NCBI GenBank assembly: GCA_947450355.1
Contig: CANFVB010000008.1
Coordinates: 1-33,878 of the forward strand
Source: Bacteroidota bacterium
GTDB lineage: Bacteria > Bacteroidota > Bacteroidia > Flavobacteriales > Flavobacteriaceae
DNA: 33,878 nt
Direction: 5' to 3'
Below, piece after piece: positions 33,130 through 33,878 of the stretch; position 1 is the stretch's first letter, and each line of letters opens with the position of its first letter. Position numbers and translations under genes: made by a program. The notes below the pieces were generated by a model that saw nothing but the letters and a program-made list of their open reading frames with translations, did no database searches and was not told the DNA's origin.

Positions 33130-33878
33130 ATGTCAAATATAGTGAAAAATTATTTAAGAGTTTTAGAAGTTATAAGTTCTTTGAATTGTGAATTGGAATA
33201 TAAATCTGGCGTTGGCAGAAGCCAAAAAATGTCTGATTTAGAAGTAGTTGCACTGAGTTTAACGGCTGAATTTATGTCCATTGATAGTGAAAACTCATTG
33301 TTTAAATTGATTGATGTTAGTCAAATTCCAAATTTAATTGAGCGAAGTCAATTTAATAAAAGACGAAGAAAATTATTTTTGTTTTTAGAAGAAGTAAGAA
33401 CAAAATTAGCATCACGTTTTTTAGAATTTGAAGATTATTTCATCGTAGATAGTATGCCGTTGGAGATTTGTAAATTTGCTCGTCACAGGAGAATTAAAAT
33501 CTGCAAAAATGATTTTGAAACTGCTCCTTCAAAAGGGTTTTGTGCTTCTCAAAACAATTGGTTCTACGGATACAAATTACACGGAGTCTGTTCAATAAAT
33601 GGAATTTTCCACTCATTAGATATTACAAAAGCAGAAGTTCACGATGTTCATTTTTTGAAGAATATAAAACAACAAATGTCTGATTGTGTGTTACTTGGTG
33701 ATAGAGGTTATTTATCTCAAAGCATTCAATTAGATTTGTTTCAAACAGTAAATGTCAAATTAGAAACACCAAAAAGAATAAATCAAAAAGACTATAAGCC
33801 ACAACCTTATATCTTCAGAAAATCAAGAAAAAGAATTGAAACATTATTTTCACAATTGTGTGACCAATTCAAAATAAG
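33130..33878 (+). CDS. IS982-family transposase (3' end outside window)
   Basis: DDE transposase that moves the element. The first 249 codons are visible and uninterrupted. The N-terminus MSNIVKNYLRVLEVI and the GRSQKMSDLEVVALSLTAE stretch (29-47) match IS982 proteins. The catalytic residues are Asp107 (YFIVDSMPLEICKFAR), Asp191 (LLGDRGYLS) and Glu237 (KSRKRIETLFSQL). ATG 33130 begins right after the nested hairpin. The family's usual length is near 290 aa, so about 40 residues are probably missing past the edge. I see no frameshift; the copy may be active. Confidence 0.88.
   Translation, partial: MSNIVKNYLRVLEVISSLNCELEYKSGVGRSQKMSDLEVVALSLTAEFMSIDSENSLFKLIDVSQIPNLIERSQFNKRRRKLFLFLEEVRTKLASRFLEFEDYFIVDSMPLEICKFARHRRIKICKNDFETAPSKGFCASQNNWFYGYKLHGVCSINGIFHSLDITKAEVHDVHFLKNIKQQMSDCVLLGDRGYLSQSIQLDLFQTVNVKLETPKRINQKDYKPQPYIFRKSRKRIETLFSQLCDQFKI

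Larger units (their letters stand above)
33031..33878 (+). mobile_element. IS982-family insertion sequence, left part
   Basis: The left end is placed at 33031, where ACCCGTTGGGTGTAATT begins; IS982-type elements usually start with ACCC. The host araC frame stops being sensible at the same point, which supports the border. The right end is beyond the window, so the terminal inverted repeat and target duplication cannot be checked here. Confidence 0.75.

Noticed and set aside
1-33878. tRNA or rRNA genes
   Set aside because: I looked through the intergenic regions and saw no cloverleaf-like or rRNA-like segment.

Overview
The window looks like a piece of a Flavobacterium-type (Bacteroidota, Flavobacteriia) chromosome. 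The DNA is AT-rich, genes lack obvious Shine-Dalgarno sequences, and several upstream regions carry the Bacteroidota -7 box TAnnTTTG. It also holds type IX secretion proteins (PorG-like and PorP/SprF-like) and the gene block CBS protein-nadK-porG-uppS-bamA-ompH-ompH-murI, which I know from Flavobacteriia. All product names come from motif recognition; no database search was run.

Layout. (1) 12-866: accD. (2) 1103-6555: a potassium-uptake module on the + strand: a short KdpD-like kinase, a KdpE-like regulator, the K+ transporter Kup, a small Sm-like protein and an outer-membrane porin. A 22/23-bp direct repeat brackets it, and the left copy is the 3' end of accD. (3) 6570-6827: a terminator and a 21-bp-period tandem array. 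(4) 6863-8113 (-): a MacB/FtsX-type permease. (5) 8319-15477 (+): purH, then the elongasome operon mreB-mreC-mreD-mrdA-rodA. (6) 15719-18573 (-): a secreted nuclease, a small holin-like membrane protein, an alpha/beta hydrolase, a GC-rich structured intergenic element, and pdxJ. (7) 18687-26899 (+): CBS protein, nadK, porG, uppS, bamA, two ompH/skp genes and murI. (8) 26896-28467 (-): a gamma-carbonic-anhydrase-like protein and a PorP/SprF protein. (9) 28851-32004 (+): an Nfu/NifU protein with a duplicated N-domain, and a large DUF255/YyaL protein. (10) 32005-33878: a decayed, plastic end with a 22-bp-period array of TTACCGCGGTAA palindromes, a broken araC-family gene, and the left part of an IS982-family element that runs off the window.

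How the genes fit together. Most of the window is conserved housekeeping: fatty-acid and purine synthesis, NAD and vitamin B6 cofactors, lateral wall growth (Mre/PBP2/RodA), lipid carrier and wall precursors (UppS, MurI), and outer-membrane protein assembly (BamA with Skp-like chaperones beside a T9SS barrel). The accessory parts are the K+ module and the right end.

The least explained features are the two short-period palindrome arrays (21 and 22 bp), the direct repeats around the K+ module, the Sm-like protein encoded with Kup, and the structured GC-rich element at 17772-17857 whose core recurs inverted at 29930-29955.
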